Shown here in pieces: positions 1 through 7,703 of a DNA stretch of 37,640 nt (positions are counted from its first letter, which is position 1; every line of letters starts with the position of its first letter). Origin of the DNA: an uncultured Saprospiraceae bacterium (GTDB lineage Bacteria; Bacteroidota; Bacteroidia; Chitinophagales; Saprospiraceae). Made by a program: the position numbers and the translations under genes. Below the pieces are notes generated by a model, which was given only the letters and a program-made list of their open reading frames with translations, was not told where the DNA came from and did not search any database. The stretch spans positions 1 to 37,640 of the forward strand of contig CAKZUV010000193.1 in the NCBI GenBank assembly GCA_937921555.1, written 5' to 3'.

Positions 1-8
1 GGTATGTA

Positions 9-146
9 AGAGCATGTTTAAATTTCTATTGCCTGATAACCAACGCTTTGTGAACCTGACTTCCTAAAAAAGAACTCATTATTTTTTAGTTCCTCAGAAC
101 CACATATCATTGATTATCATTCTAAAATAAATTTTAAACAAGCTCT
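9..146. repeat. MITE-like element with terminal inverted repeats
   Basis: The ends AGAGCATGTTTAAA (9-22) and TTTAAACAAGCTCT (133-146) are inverted copies with one mismatch, and weaker similarity continues inward. No protein is encoded; the interior holds a short hairpin around 70-92. The end sequence resembles the 26-bp repeat at 18414 and 37606, so this is probably a short non-autonomous element of the same family. No clear target duplication is visible. It ends ten bases before the murI start codon, so it may supply the murI upstream region. Confidence 0.5.
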
Positions 147-155
147 AAGTTTAAT

Positions 156-974
156 TTGAACTTGACAAAAACGCCTCATAAAAAACAACCTATCGGAGTC
201 TTCGACTCTGGCATTGGCGGCCTTACGGTCGCCAATGCTATTAATAGGTACCTGCCCAACGAAGAAATTATCTATTTCGGTGATACCGCGCACCTTCCTT
301 ATGGTGACAAGTCTGCGGATGCTATTCGTTATTATTGTTTAAAAATTGTGAAATTTTTGTTGGAGCGGGATTGCAAGATGATTGTGATCGCGTGTAATTC
401 TGCTTCCTCGGCTGCCTACGATACGCTGGTTGATTTCTTTCCCGGAGAAGCCATTTTTGTCAATGTGGTAGATCCTCTGGTAACCGGCGTAATTGAAAAA
501 TCCTACAAAAAAATAGGAATTATTGCTACTAAAGCAACGATTCGTTCTGATGTGTACCAGCGAAAATTACGGGAGCAACAATCAAATCTGGAGGTGGCAG
601 CACTGGAAACACCGCTCCTGGTGCCCATGATTGAAGAAGGATATTTTGACAACAACATCAGTCAGGTAATCATTGAAAACTATCTTTCCAATGAGCAATT
701 TAAAGGGATAGAAGCCCTGTTATTAGCCTGCACCCATTACCCGCTGATCCGTTCGGATATTGAAGATTATCTTGGAAAAGCGGTCGATGTGCTCGATTCT
801 ACCTTATTTACCGTCAGGGATATAGAAAATAAACTCCGTAAGCGGGACTTACTGAATGATCATAAAGAAAAGGATCATCAATTTTACGTTTCTGATTTTA
901 CCCAGTCTTTCGAAGAAACAACCCGTCTGTTTTATAATGAACACCTGCAACTGGATCACTACTCTATCTGGTAA
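156..974 (+). CDS. murI: Glutamate racemase
   Basis: Cytosolic enzyme interconverting L- and D-glutamate, supplying D-Glu for peptidoglycan. The N-terminal GVFDSGIGGLTV motif carries the conserved Asp17-Ser18. Both catalytic cysteines of the Asp/Glu racemase family are present, Cys80 in IACNSAS and Cys192 in LACTHYPL. The 272-residue length is normal for the family. The start is the TTG at 156, and a second TTG at 162 is equally possible; the first strongly conserved residues begin near residue 12, so either start gives a full domain. It lies just after a MITE-like repeat, with no gene upstream inside the window. The family assignment is secure; only the start is uncertain. Confidence 0.95.
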   Translation: MNLTKTPHKKQPIGVFDSGIGGLTVANAINRYLPNEEIIYFGDTAHLPYGDKSADAIRYYCLKIVKFLLERDCKMIVIACNSASSAAYDTLVDFFPGEAIFVNVVDPLVTGVIEKSYKKIGIIATKATIRSDVYQRKLREQQSNLEVAALETPLLVPMIEEGYFDNNISQVIIENYLSNEQFKGIEALLLACTHYPLIRSDIEDYLGKAVDVLDSTLFTVRDIENKLRKRDLLNDHKEKDHQFYVSDFTQSFEETTRLFYNEHLQLDHYSIW

Positions 975-1109
975 TTATTCGACTTAATTATTTTGAATAC
1001 GTATTTATGTTCATAATTGAGACATATTTTACGATTAAAGAAGCAAACAGTGGAATGAGATCGTTATAGTTTTTATCTTGGTGCTTTTTCCGATATTTAC
1101 GATCCTTTT

Positions 1110-2189
1110 ATGTTTACACAAATTCATTACCCACGTGCGATGTCAGGCGAGACACTGGACCAGTATCTGGAACAGGGTTGGTTTAGAATGGGACAAATGA
1201 TTTTTACCTGTCAGTTTTTATGTTTTCACGGAGCGTTATACACCGCACTCTGGGTACGATTGAGTTTACCTGAATTTAAATTCAGAAAGGGGCAGCGCAA
1301 GTTGATGAATCATAATGGCCGAAAATTTAAGGTCTTTAGCCGGGAGGCTGTCTTCGACGAAGAGAAAGAAGCGTTGTACCAAAAACATAAAAAAAGATTT
1401 GAAGGATATATCGCCGGATCGCTCGTAGAATCTCTGTTCGGGGAGTCTTCCCGGGATATTTACAATACCTGGGAGATTTGCATCTACGACGGAGAACAAC
1501 TGATCGGAGCCAGCTTTTTTGACGTTGGAGACGAAACGATTGCCAGTATCATGGGGTTATTTGATCCGGCATACCGTTCGGATAGCTTGGGCTATTACAC
1601 GATGTTATTAGAAATTGAGTGGGCAATGAAAATGGATAAAGTGTTTTATTATCCCGGTTACGTAGTACCTGGTTATGGACGATTTGATTATAAATTGAGA
1701 ATCGGGGAAGTAACCTATTTTGATATTTTTAAAAAAGACTGGTACGCGTACAATGATATTTCAGAAAGGGATTTTATTTCAGAAATTCTAAAAGAAAAAC
1801 TGTACACTTTACGAAGTGAACTGGAACAGTACAGTATCCACAGCGAGGTTATTCTTTATCCGCTTTACGACCGTAATTTAGTAGGCGAGGATCAGGAAAA
1901 TTTTGTGCATTATCCCATGTTTTTATCGTGTTATCACCATAAATCTAACCATCGGTTTTTGATCATTGAATATGATCTACATGATAAAATTTTCCGGATA
2001 AGCCGGGCCAGAAAATACGAAGACTCGCTGTCTTATTTGTCCTATATTATTTTTGAAGGATACGATGAAAAAACCAGCTTTTTAGAATTTTTAATTAAAG
2101 AAGAAACGCTGCTGGAAACTAATGCGATACCCAAGTTGATCGCAGCGATTGAAAAACATGATAATGTGATTCGTGGCAACAGTTTCTGA
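1110..2189 (+). CDS. ATE-like aminoacyl-tRNA--protein transferase (GNAT fold)
   Basis: Resembles arginyl-tRNA--protein transferase (ATE/Bpt), which adds an amino acid from tRNA to protein N-termini in the N-degron pathway. Residues about 85-200 match the ATE C-terminal domain: a YQKHKKRFEGY segment, IGASFFDV, then the signature running from FDPAYRSDSLGYYTML to YPGYVVPGYGRFDYKLR. The N-terminal region (15-70) has the layout of the bacterial Bpt N-domain, but the Cys clusters known in classical ATEs are not preserved; only isolated cysteines at 34 and 38 remain. The C-terminal 150 residues are not recognisable to me. It stands alone, about 135 bp after murI and 27 bp before mtaB, on the same strand. 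Family membership is fairly secure; the amino acid transferred and the substrates are unknown. Confidence 0.75.
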   Translation: MFTQIHYPRAMSGETLDQYLEQGWFRMGQMIFTCQFLCFHGALYTALWVRLSLPEFKFRKGQRKLMNHNGRKFKVFSREAVFDEEKEALYQKHKKRFEGYIAGSLVESLFGESSRDIYNTWEICIYDGEQLIGASFFDVGDETIASIMGLFDPAYRSDSLGYYTMLLEIEWAMKMDKVFYYPGYVVPGYGRFDYKLRIGEVTYFDIFKKDWYAYNDISERDFISEILKEKLYTLRSELEQYSIHSEVILYPLYDRNLVGEDQENFVHYPMFLSCYHHKSNHRFLIIEYDLHDKIFRISRARKYEDSLSYLSYIIFEGYDEKTSFLEFLIKEETLLETNAIPKLIAAIEKHDNVIRGNSF

Positions 2190-2204
2190 TCTCGCAAAAT
2201 TCCG

Positions 2205-2212
2205 TAATTTTG
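2205..2212 (+). promoter_or_regulatory. Bacteroidota -7 box of mtaB
   Basis: TAATTTTG matches the Bacteroidota TAnnTTTG consensus exactly and ends four bases before the mtaB ATG at 2217. No good -33 TTTG is visible. If used, the transcript would be leaderless or nearly so. Confidence 0.5.
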
Positions 2213-2216
2213 TACC

Positions 2217-3566
2217 ATGGCAACACCAAAATCTGTCGCATTTTATACCCTGGGTTGTAAACTCAACTATTCCGAAACCTCGGCAATTGGCCGTAGTTTT
2301 GAAGATAAAGGCTACCGCGAAGTCAAATTTGACGAAGGAGCAGATATTTATGTAATCAATACTTGTTCTGTGACCGACTTTGCGGATCGTAAGTGCCGTA
2401 AAGTAGTCCGGCAGGCATTACGTGCCGCGCCACAGGCGTTCGTGGTGGTCATCGGTTGTTACGCACAGCTGAAACCAGAAGAAATTGCCGAAATTCCGGG
2501 CGTTGATTTAGTACTGGGCGCCGCCGAAAAATTCAGAATTCTGGATTTTATTGACGATCTCAGTAAAGCGCCTGGCAAAGGAATGGTAGCCGCTGGTAAA
2601 GTAACTGAAGCCAAAGATTTTATCAATGCTTTTTCATTCGGAGATCGTACCCGTTCTTTCTTAAAAGTACAGGATGGTTGTAATTATAAATGTTCTTTCT
2701 GCACGATTCCACAAGCCCGGGGCAAGAGTCGCAGCAATACGGTAGATAGTGTGGTCGCCAATGCAAAAGAAATCGCAGAAAGAGGTGTAAAAGAAATTGT
2801 ACTGACGGGTGTCAATATCGGGGATTTTGGGAATGGTACCGAAGTAATCGAAGGCGTAAAACCTAAAAAAGAAGCGCTGTTTATTGATCTGATCAAAGCA
2901 CTCGATCAGGTCAGCGGAATTGACCGTTTCCGGATATCTTCGATTGAACCCAATCTTTGCACGGATGAGATTATTCGCTTTGTCGCCAACTCGGAGCGAT
3001 TTGTTCCGCACTTTCACATGCCATTGCAATCGGGAAGTAACAAGATATTAAAGGCCATGCGCCGGCGTTACGACCGCGAACTTTATCAAAAAAGAGTAAA
3101 AGAAATACGCAGCGTGATGCCACATTGTTGTATTGGCGTGGATGTGATTGTTGGATTTCCGGGAGAAACAGAAGCGGACTTTTTAGAAACGTACGAATTT
3201 TTAAATCAACTGGATATTTCTTATCTCCACGTTTTTACTTATTCGGAACGCGCTAATACGCCTGCTGCCGAAATGGATCATCCGGTGCCCGTCGCAGAAC
3301 GTCGTCGCCGGAATGAGATGCTCCGGATTTTATCAGAAAAAAAGCGACAACAATTTTACCGTCAATACCAGGGGCAATTCCGGGAAGTACTTTTTGAGGT
3401 ACATAAAAATTCGGAATTAATGAGTGGTTTTACCGATAATTATATCAAGATAGAAGCACCCTTTCAGGCTGAAATGATTAACCAGGTGGGTACTGTTCAA
3501 CTGATGAACATTACCGAACAAGGTCATCTCTCCGCCAACGTGATGGAAATACCGGCTATCGGATAA
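2217..3566 (+). CDS. mtaB: tRNA t6A37 methylthiotransferase MtaB
   Basis: Radical SAM enzyme that converts t6A37 to ms2t6A37 in tRNAs reading ANN codons. The N-terminal UPF0004 domain supplies three cluster cysteines: Cys14 (TLGCKLN, the MtaB/YqeV-type variant), Cys50 (INTCSVT) and Cys81 (IGCYAQ). The radical SAM motif CxxxCxxC is at Cys155, Cys159 and Cys162 in GCNYKCSFC. GVDVIVGFPGET and the TYSERANTPA stretch are typical of the MiaB/MtaB group, and a TRAM-like RNA-binding domain occupies about the last 65 residues. The length of 449 residues is typical. The ATG at 2217 places the TLGCKLN motif at its usual distance from the N-terminus. It is preceded by a perfect -7 box only four bases upstream. 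Confidence 0.95.
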   Translation: MATPKSVAFYTLGCKLNYSETSAIGRSFEDKGYREVKFDEGADIYVINTCSVTDFADRKCRKVVRQALRAAPQAFVVVIGCYAQLKPEEIAEIPGVDLVLGAAEKFRILDFIDDLSKAPGKGMVAAGKVTEAKDFINAFSFGDRTRSFLKVQDGCNYKCSFCTIPQARGKSRSNTVDSVVANAKEIAERGVKEIVLTGVNIGDFGNGTEVIEGVKPKKEALFIDLIKALDQVSGIDRFRISSIEPNLCTDEIIRFVANSERFVPHFHMPLQSGSNKILKAMRRRYDRELYQKRVKEIRSVMPHCCIGVDVIVGFPGETEADFLETYEFLNQLDISYLHVFTYSERANTPAAEMDHPVPVAERRRRNEMLRILSEKKRQQFYRQYQGQFREVLFEVHKNSELMSGFTDNYIKIEAPFQAEMINQVGTVQLMNITEQGHLSANVMEIPAIG

Positions 3567-3679
3567 TTGAATTCAGAATAGTCTTTTGACAAAAAATAAT
3601 ACTACCGAACCATTATCCCAATGGACAAGCGCTAAAGACGAAAATTTCACTCGTCTACATTTTTAAACAAACAATACAG

Positions 3680-4894
3680 ATGTACCCTGACCTCTCCTAT
3701 TTTTTCCACGATTTATTAGGAACTGCTCCTGATAACGGACTTTCTATTATCAAAACTTTTGGCTTTTTCCTGGTACTTGCCTTTCTGACGGCTGCCTTTC
3801 TGCTGATGATGGAGCTGCGGCGAAAGGAAGCAGAAGGATTATTAGAATCAAGAATTATCGAGGAAATGAAAGGGAAGCCTGCCAGCCCTTTTGAAATTAT
3901 CAGCAATGCCGTACTGGGATTTATTCTGGGTTTTAAGTTTATTTACATTGTTCAGAATTTTGAAGATTTTAAGATTGATCCGGCGGGTATTATTTTTTCC
4001 GGTAAGGGCAGCTGGATCGGAGGAATTATCTTTTGTGGACTTTTTGCCGCCTTTAAATGGTACGAAAAAAACCGGGCTAAACTGGACCCGCCACAAATTG
4101 CCCGGATAAAAATCAGACCGTACGAACGGATTGGAGATATTACCATGGTTGCAGCGATCAGTGGCGTTTTGGGTGCAAAATTATTTGCCATGCTGGAAGA
4201 CCTGGATCTGGTCTTTAACGGTGGACTGACTTTTGGACAATGGGCTTCGTCGCTTTTTTCTGGTAGTGGAATGGCAATTTATGGTGGACTGATCGGAGGC
4301 TTTGTAGTGACCTATTTCTATGTTAAAAAAATCGGACTTAAACCTATTCACGTCATGGACGCAGTCGCGCCGGCACTGATGGTTTCTTACGCTGTGGGTA
4401 GAATGGGCTGTCATTTTTCGGGAGATGGTGACTGGGGCGACCCGATTAAACTGGTTGAAAACGGACAACTCATCTACGAATATACCAAACCCGCCATCAT
4501 CGGATTTCTGCCTGACTGGGTATGGGCGTACGACTACCCGCACAATGTGATCGACGCCGGTGTCCGTATGGAAGACTGTACTTTCCGCTATTGTAATAAA
4601 CTTCCGGTACCCGTATTTTCTACGCCGATTTATGAAATAGTCATGGCCGGAACGCTTGGTGCTATCCTCTGGGGAATCAGAAAAAGAATTGTTATTCCCG
4701 GAATGCTCTTCTTTATTTATCTCATCATGAACGGCGTAGAACGCTTCACCATTGAACAGATCAGAGTCAACGAAGAATATGATATTCTTGGTGCTTCCCT
4801 CACACAGGCAGAGATTATTGCGCTGAGTTTAGTGTTGATTGGAATTATTGGTTGTGGTGTGTTATGGAAAAAAGGTAAAGGCAAAATTGTTTAA
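3680..4894 (+). CDS. lgt: Prolipoprotein diacylglyceryl transferase (Lgt family)
   Basis: Inner-membrane enzyme family that transfers diacylglycerol from phosphatidylglycerol to the lipobox cysteine of prolipoproteins. Several hydrophobic segments are visible (about 24-44, 75-92, 112-125, 155-172, 200-216 and three near the C-terminus). The Lgt hallmark region is present as YGGLIGG (201-207) followed by GRMGCHFSGDGDWG (240-253), where the classical signature is GRxGNFxN. The C-terminal catalytic-type segment is ERFTIEQIRVN. At 404 residues it is longer than E. coli Lgt (about 290), with extra sequence after the signature (260-320). The Cys-His-Phe-Ser-Gly-Asp-Gly variant recurs in Bacteroidota homologues as far as I recall. 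Window lipoproteins (DUF4197, perhaps DctP) would be substrates. It converges on the glycosyltransferase gene with only 8 bp between stops. Confidence 0.82.
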   Translation: MYPDLSYFFHDLLGTAPDNGLSIIKTFGFFLVLAFLTAAFLLMMELRRKEAEGLLESRIIEEMKGKPASPFEIISNAVLGFILGFKFIYIVQNFEDFKIDPAGIIFSGKGSWIGGIIFCGLFAAFKWYEKNRAKLDPPQIARIKIRPYERIGDITMVAAISGVLGAKLFAMLEDLDLVFNGGLTFGQWASSLFSGSGMAIYGGLIGGFVVTYFYVKKIGLKPIHVMDAVAPALMVSYAVGRMGCHFSGDGDWGDPIKLVENGQLIYEYTKPAIIGFLPDWVWAYDYPHNVIDAGVRMEDCTFRYCNKLPVPVFSTPIYEIVMAGTLGAILWGIRKRIVIPGMLFFIYLIMNGVERFTIEQIRVNEEYDILGASLTQAEIIALSLVLIGIIGCGVLWKKGKGKIV

Positions 4895-4902
4895 TAATGC
4901 AT

Positions 4903-6042
4903 TTAGTGACGATTATCTTCTGATGCTGTCTTTTTTAAAATAGCATAAGTCGCTTCCGCCGCCCGATCCCAGCTGAAATTTTCCCGTTGAATGATTCCGG
5001 ACGCGATCAGCTTTTTTCGTAACGATTTATCTTCATAAATTTTTTGCATGGCCAAAACAATTTCGCCCACCGAAAGCGGATTTACCAGCAAAGCGGCATC
5101 GCCCGCCACCTCCGGCATTGCACTCACACTGGAAGTGATGACCGGCACCTCTGCGTACATCGCCTCTAAAATCGGTAATCCAAAACCTTCAAACAACGAA
5201 ACGTAGACCATGGCCAGCGCCGATCCCAACAAAAACGGTAAATCTTCTTCGGGAATAAATCCTAAAAAGGTAATCTCTGATTTGAAAACAGACTGTTCGT
5301 AAATTCGTTGTACCGTATCATTTTGCCAGGCCAGCCTGCCGCCGATTAATAATTTTACCTCGCTTCCCGTAGTTTGTTTAAATAAATTAAAAGCCAGAAT
5401 CAAGCGTTCCAGGTTCTTACGGGGATGCACCGCGCCGAGATAGAAAAAGTATTTACATCCCCGGCTGTACTTTGTGCGTGTCGCCTGTTTTTGTGCTTTT
5501 TTTATTTTTAAAAAACCGTCCCGGTTGCCATTATGTACGACCGATATTTTTTGGGAAGGTATTTTATATTGTTGAATAATATCTTCTTTGGTTGCGTGGG
5601 AAACGCTGATGACCTGATCTGCTTTTTTTAAATATTTGGGTACATAATGATGGTAATATTTTCTAACTAAAAAAGGAATTTCATTCGGATAATGAATATG
5701 CGCCAAATCGTGCGTCACCATGACTGTGGGACACTTTAAATTTAAACTGGCGTAACCATCAGGTGAATAAAAAACGTCCGGCTGGTGTTTCTTCAGCGCA
5801 CGCGGCAACGATTGCTCAAACCATAAATACCACAAAAAGGGATGACGGGAAGGAGGCGAAATAACCAACGGAGTCACATTTTTACCAAAAATAAATTGGT
5901 CATCATAAGGCCGGTCAAAACAAAAAATAAACGCATCTTCCGGATGCTGTGCGACCATGCGTTGGACGATTTCGTACGTAACGCGGCCGATTCCTTCGAG
6001 CCGGTCTTTTAATAATAATCGGGTATTGATGGCGATTTTCAT
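4903..6042 (-). CDS. Glycosyltransferase family 4 (group 1)
   Basis: GT-B fold retaining glycosyltransferase of the GT4 type, probably cytosolic and membrane-associated, acting on cell-surface polysaccharide or lipid-linked sugars. The N-terminal acceptor domain starts with MKIAINTRLL and a glycine-rich EGIGRVTYE loop. The C-terminal donor domain shows FFYLGAVHPRKNLERLI, the LGFIPEEDL segment, and the GT4 E-x7-E signature in FEGFGLPILEAM followed by VPVITS. The length of 379 residues is normal. Its start overlaps the end of the LpxD-like gene by four bases (ATGA), so the two are translationally coupled and probably work on the same envelope glycan or lipid A-related pathway. The sugar and acceptor cannot be told from sequence. 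Confidence 0.88.
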   Translation of the reverse strand: MKIAINTRLLLKDRLEGIGRVTYEIVQRMVAQHPEDAFIFCFDRPYDDQFIFGKNVTPLVISPPSRHPFLWYLWFEQSLPRALKKHQPDVFYSPDGYASLNLKCPTVMVTHDLAHIHYPNEIPFLVRKYYHHYVPKYLKKADQVISVSHATKEDIIQQYKIPSQKISVVHNGNRDGFLKIKKAQKQATRTKYSRGCKYFFYLGAVHPRKNLERLILAFNLFKQTTGSEVKLLIGGRLAWQNDTVQRIYEQSVFKSEITFLGFIPEEDLPFLLGSALAMVYVSLFEGFGLPILEAMYAEVPVITSSVSAMPEVAGDAALLVNPLSVGEIVLAMQKIYEDKSLRKKLIASGIIQRENFSWDRAAEATYAILKKTASEDNRH

Positions 6043-6974
6043 TCTTCTTCCATGCGTTTCATAAATTCGGGGAGCTGACGGAGTGCCGCCAGTTTTTTAT
6101 GATGTTGCCGCAGGGGTTCAGCGGGAATACCAAAATAGGTTTTGCCGCCCGGTAGTGATTTGGAAACCCCCGATTTAGCGGCAATCACTGCTCCCCGGCC
6201 AATCACCAGATTTTGGGCAATCCCCACTTGTCCGTAACAAATCACCTCGCTTTCTAAAATCGTTTTTCCACCAATCCCCACCTGAGCGGCCAGCAGGCAA
6301 TTTTCTCCGATGACCGCCCCGTGTCCGATGTGCACCTGTCCGTCCAGTTTTGACCCCTGACCAATTACGGTATCTCCCGATACGCCCCGGCAGATCGTGC
6401 AAGCTGGTCCGATATCTACGCGGTCCTGGATTATTACACGGCCACCTGTTTGCCATTTTTTGTAATGATCGAGTTTCTTTTTAAAATAAAAAGCTTCCGC
6501 ACCAATCACGCTTCCCGATTGAATAGTAACGTGGCTGCCGATGATGGCCGGCCCTTTGATGGTCACGTTTGCCTGTACGTACGTATAGGCGCCGATGGAT
6601 ACCTGCGGGCCAATCACGACGTTGGGTTCGAGGATCGCCGAAGGATGAATTTGGGCGGTCCCGTCAATGGTGGCGGAAAGATAGCGGGTGGGCGCATATT
6701 TTTTGACGATACTATTGTAAACTTCGAACGGCTGGTCGCAAATCAGTAATGCTTTTCCTGGTGGACAATCTACTGTTTCATTCAGAATGATGATGGTCGC
6801 CGCGGAATCCAGGGACTTTTTGAAATACTTGGGATGGTCAGAAAAAGTGATGTCTCCTGGCTGGACTTTGTGAATTTCATTGATGCCAGCAGCTATTAAT
6901 TCGGCGTTACCAATCAGCGTAGCACCGTACTGTCGGGCAAGTTCAACGATGGGGATAGGCGCGGGAAATTTCAT
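6039..6974 (-). CDS. LpxD-like UDP-3-O-acylglucosamine N-acyltransferase
   Basis: Left-handed beta-helix acyltransferase of the LpxD group, which N-acylates UDP-3-O-acyl-glucosamine in lipid A synthesis. Residues 1-95 form an LpxD-like uridine-binding N-domain (the segment IHKVQPGDITFSDHPKYFKK is typical). Residues 105-280 are hexapeptide repeats, with His218 in VHIGHGAVIGEN matching the catalytic His region of LpxD. At 311 residues it is shorter than E. coli LpxD (about 340), with a short C-terminal extension. Many Bacteroidota carry a second LpxD-like protein beside the true lpxD, so this may be an accessory paralogue rather than the essential enzyme; no lpxA, lpxB or fabZ lies nearby. It is coupled by a 4-bp overlap to the following glycosyltransferase. 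Confidence 0.82.
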   Translation of the reverse strand: MKFPAPIPIVELARQYGATLIGNAELIAAGINEIHKVQPGDITFSDHPKYFKKSLDSAATIIILNETVDCPPGKALLICDQPFEVYNSIVKKYAPTRYLSATIDGTAQIHPSAILEPNVVIGPQVSIGAYTYVQANVTIKGPAIIGSHVTIQSGSVIGAEAFYFKKKLDHYKKWQTGGRVIIQDRVDIGPACTICRGVSGDTVIGQGSKLDGQVHIGHGAVIGENCLLAAQVGIGGKTILESEVICYGQVGIAQNLVIGRGAVIAAKSGVSKSLPGGKTYFGIPAEPLRQHHKKLAALRQLPEFMKRMEEE

Positions 6975-7012
6975 CTGTGGTTATATGATTTGAATTTTTT
7001 TGTAAACTGGTT

Positions 7013-7666
7013 TTAAAAAATATTTTTGCCAAAAACTTCCAGAAAAGGATCTCTGGCCATGATGGTATAAAAAAATAAGGCACCTATCCAGCCGTGATAA
7101 ATTCCCATTACCAATAAATTTTTTCCTCTGAAATATAAGGTAGTGTAAACAATCGCCAGAAAGAAAGTGGCGACTACCAGTATCGTAAACGGAAAATGAA
7201 CCACGGCAAATAAAATAGCCGTCAATAAAACAATTACGGACGTTGGTAATTTTGTCCGGTCATTATCTTTCATATTTCTCGCAAAAATTCCGATCATAAT
7301 AAACTGCTGAATAATTCCCCAAACCGGATAAATCAATAAAATAGGAATGATATTCAGATTCAGAATATTGGTATTCATTTTATTTCCGATAATCAAAAAA
7401 GCAACAGAAAAAAGAATTGCCAGTGGTAATAATCCGAAAAATGTATTTTTAAAGTTATTAAAATTTAAACCCCAGTAATTTAAAATGGTTGGAATTTCTT
7501 TTTTACGACGAAAGATATAGAGGATCCAGAAAATACAGGCAGTTGCGATGTACGGAAATCGAAACTCCAGAATATCCATAAAAATAAATTTCCCCAGACC
7601 GGTAACGAGTACCGCTATAATTTCAAAATTCCGCCGCGCATTAGAGATGACTATTTTTTCTTCCAA
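7013..7666 (-). CDS. CPBP-like integral membrane protein, degenerate motif 1
   Basis: Polytopic membrane protein of 217 residues with about six hydrophobic segments. It has the outline of the CPBP (Abi/CAAX protease) family: motif 2 FxxxH is present as FAVVH (153-157) and motif 3 starts at His191 in YHGWIGAL. The first motif, EExxxR, is replaced by Gln120-Gln121 with Ile at the Arg position, in IIQQFIMIG. Since the paired glutamates and Arg are thought to be essential for proteolysis, it is either non-catalytic or belongs to a QQ subgroup with another role. The gene is AT-rich and lies 37 bp after polA on the same strand, followed 38 bp later by the LpxD-like gene. No bacteriocin or lantibiotic genes are nearby, so no immunity role is suggested. 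Confidence 0.6.
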   Translation of the reverse strand: MEEKIVISNARRNFEIIAVLVTGLGKFIFMDILEFRFPYIATACIFWILYIFRRKKEIPTILNYWGLNFNNFKNTFFGLLPLAILFSVAFLIIGNKMNTNILNLNIIPILLIYPVWGIIQQFIMIGIFARNMKDNDRTKLPTSVIVLLTAILFAVVHFPFTILVVATFFLAIVYTTLYFRGKNLLVMGIYHGWIGALFFYTIMARDPFLEVFGKNIF

Positions 7667-7703
7667 AATAAAATTCGTTTAAATAAATTCTAAACTTCCG
7701 ATT

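Noticed and set aside
7013-7666. Abortive-infection or bacteriocin-immunity role for the CPBP-like gene
   Set aside because: No toxin, lantibiotic or phage-defence gene is nearby; neighbours are polA and an LpxD-like gene.
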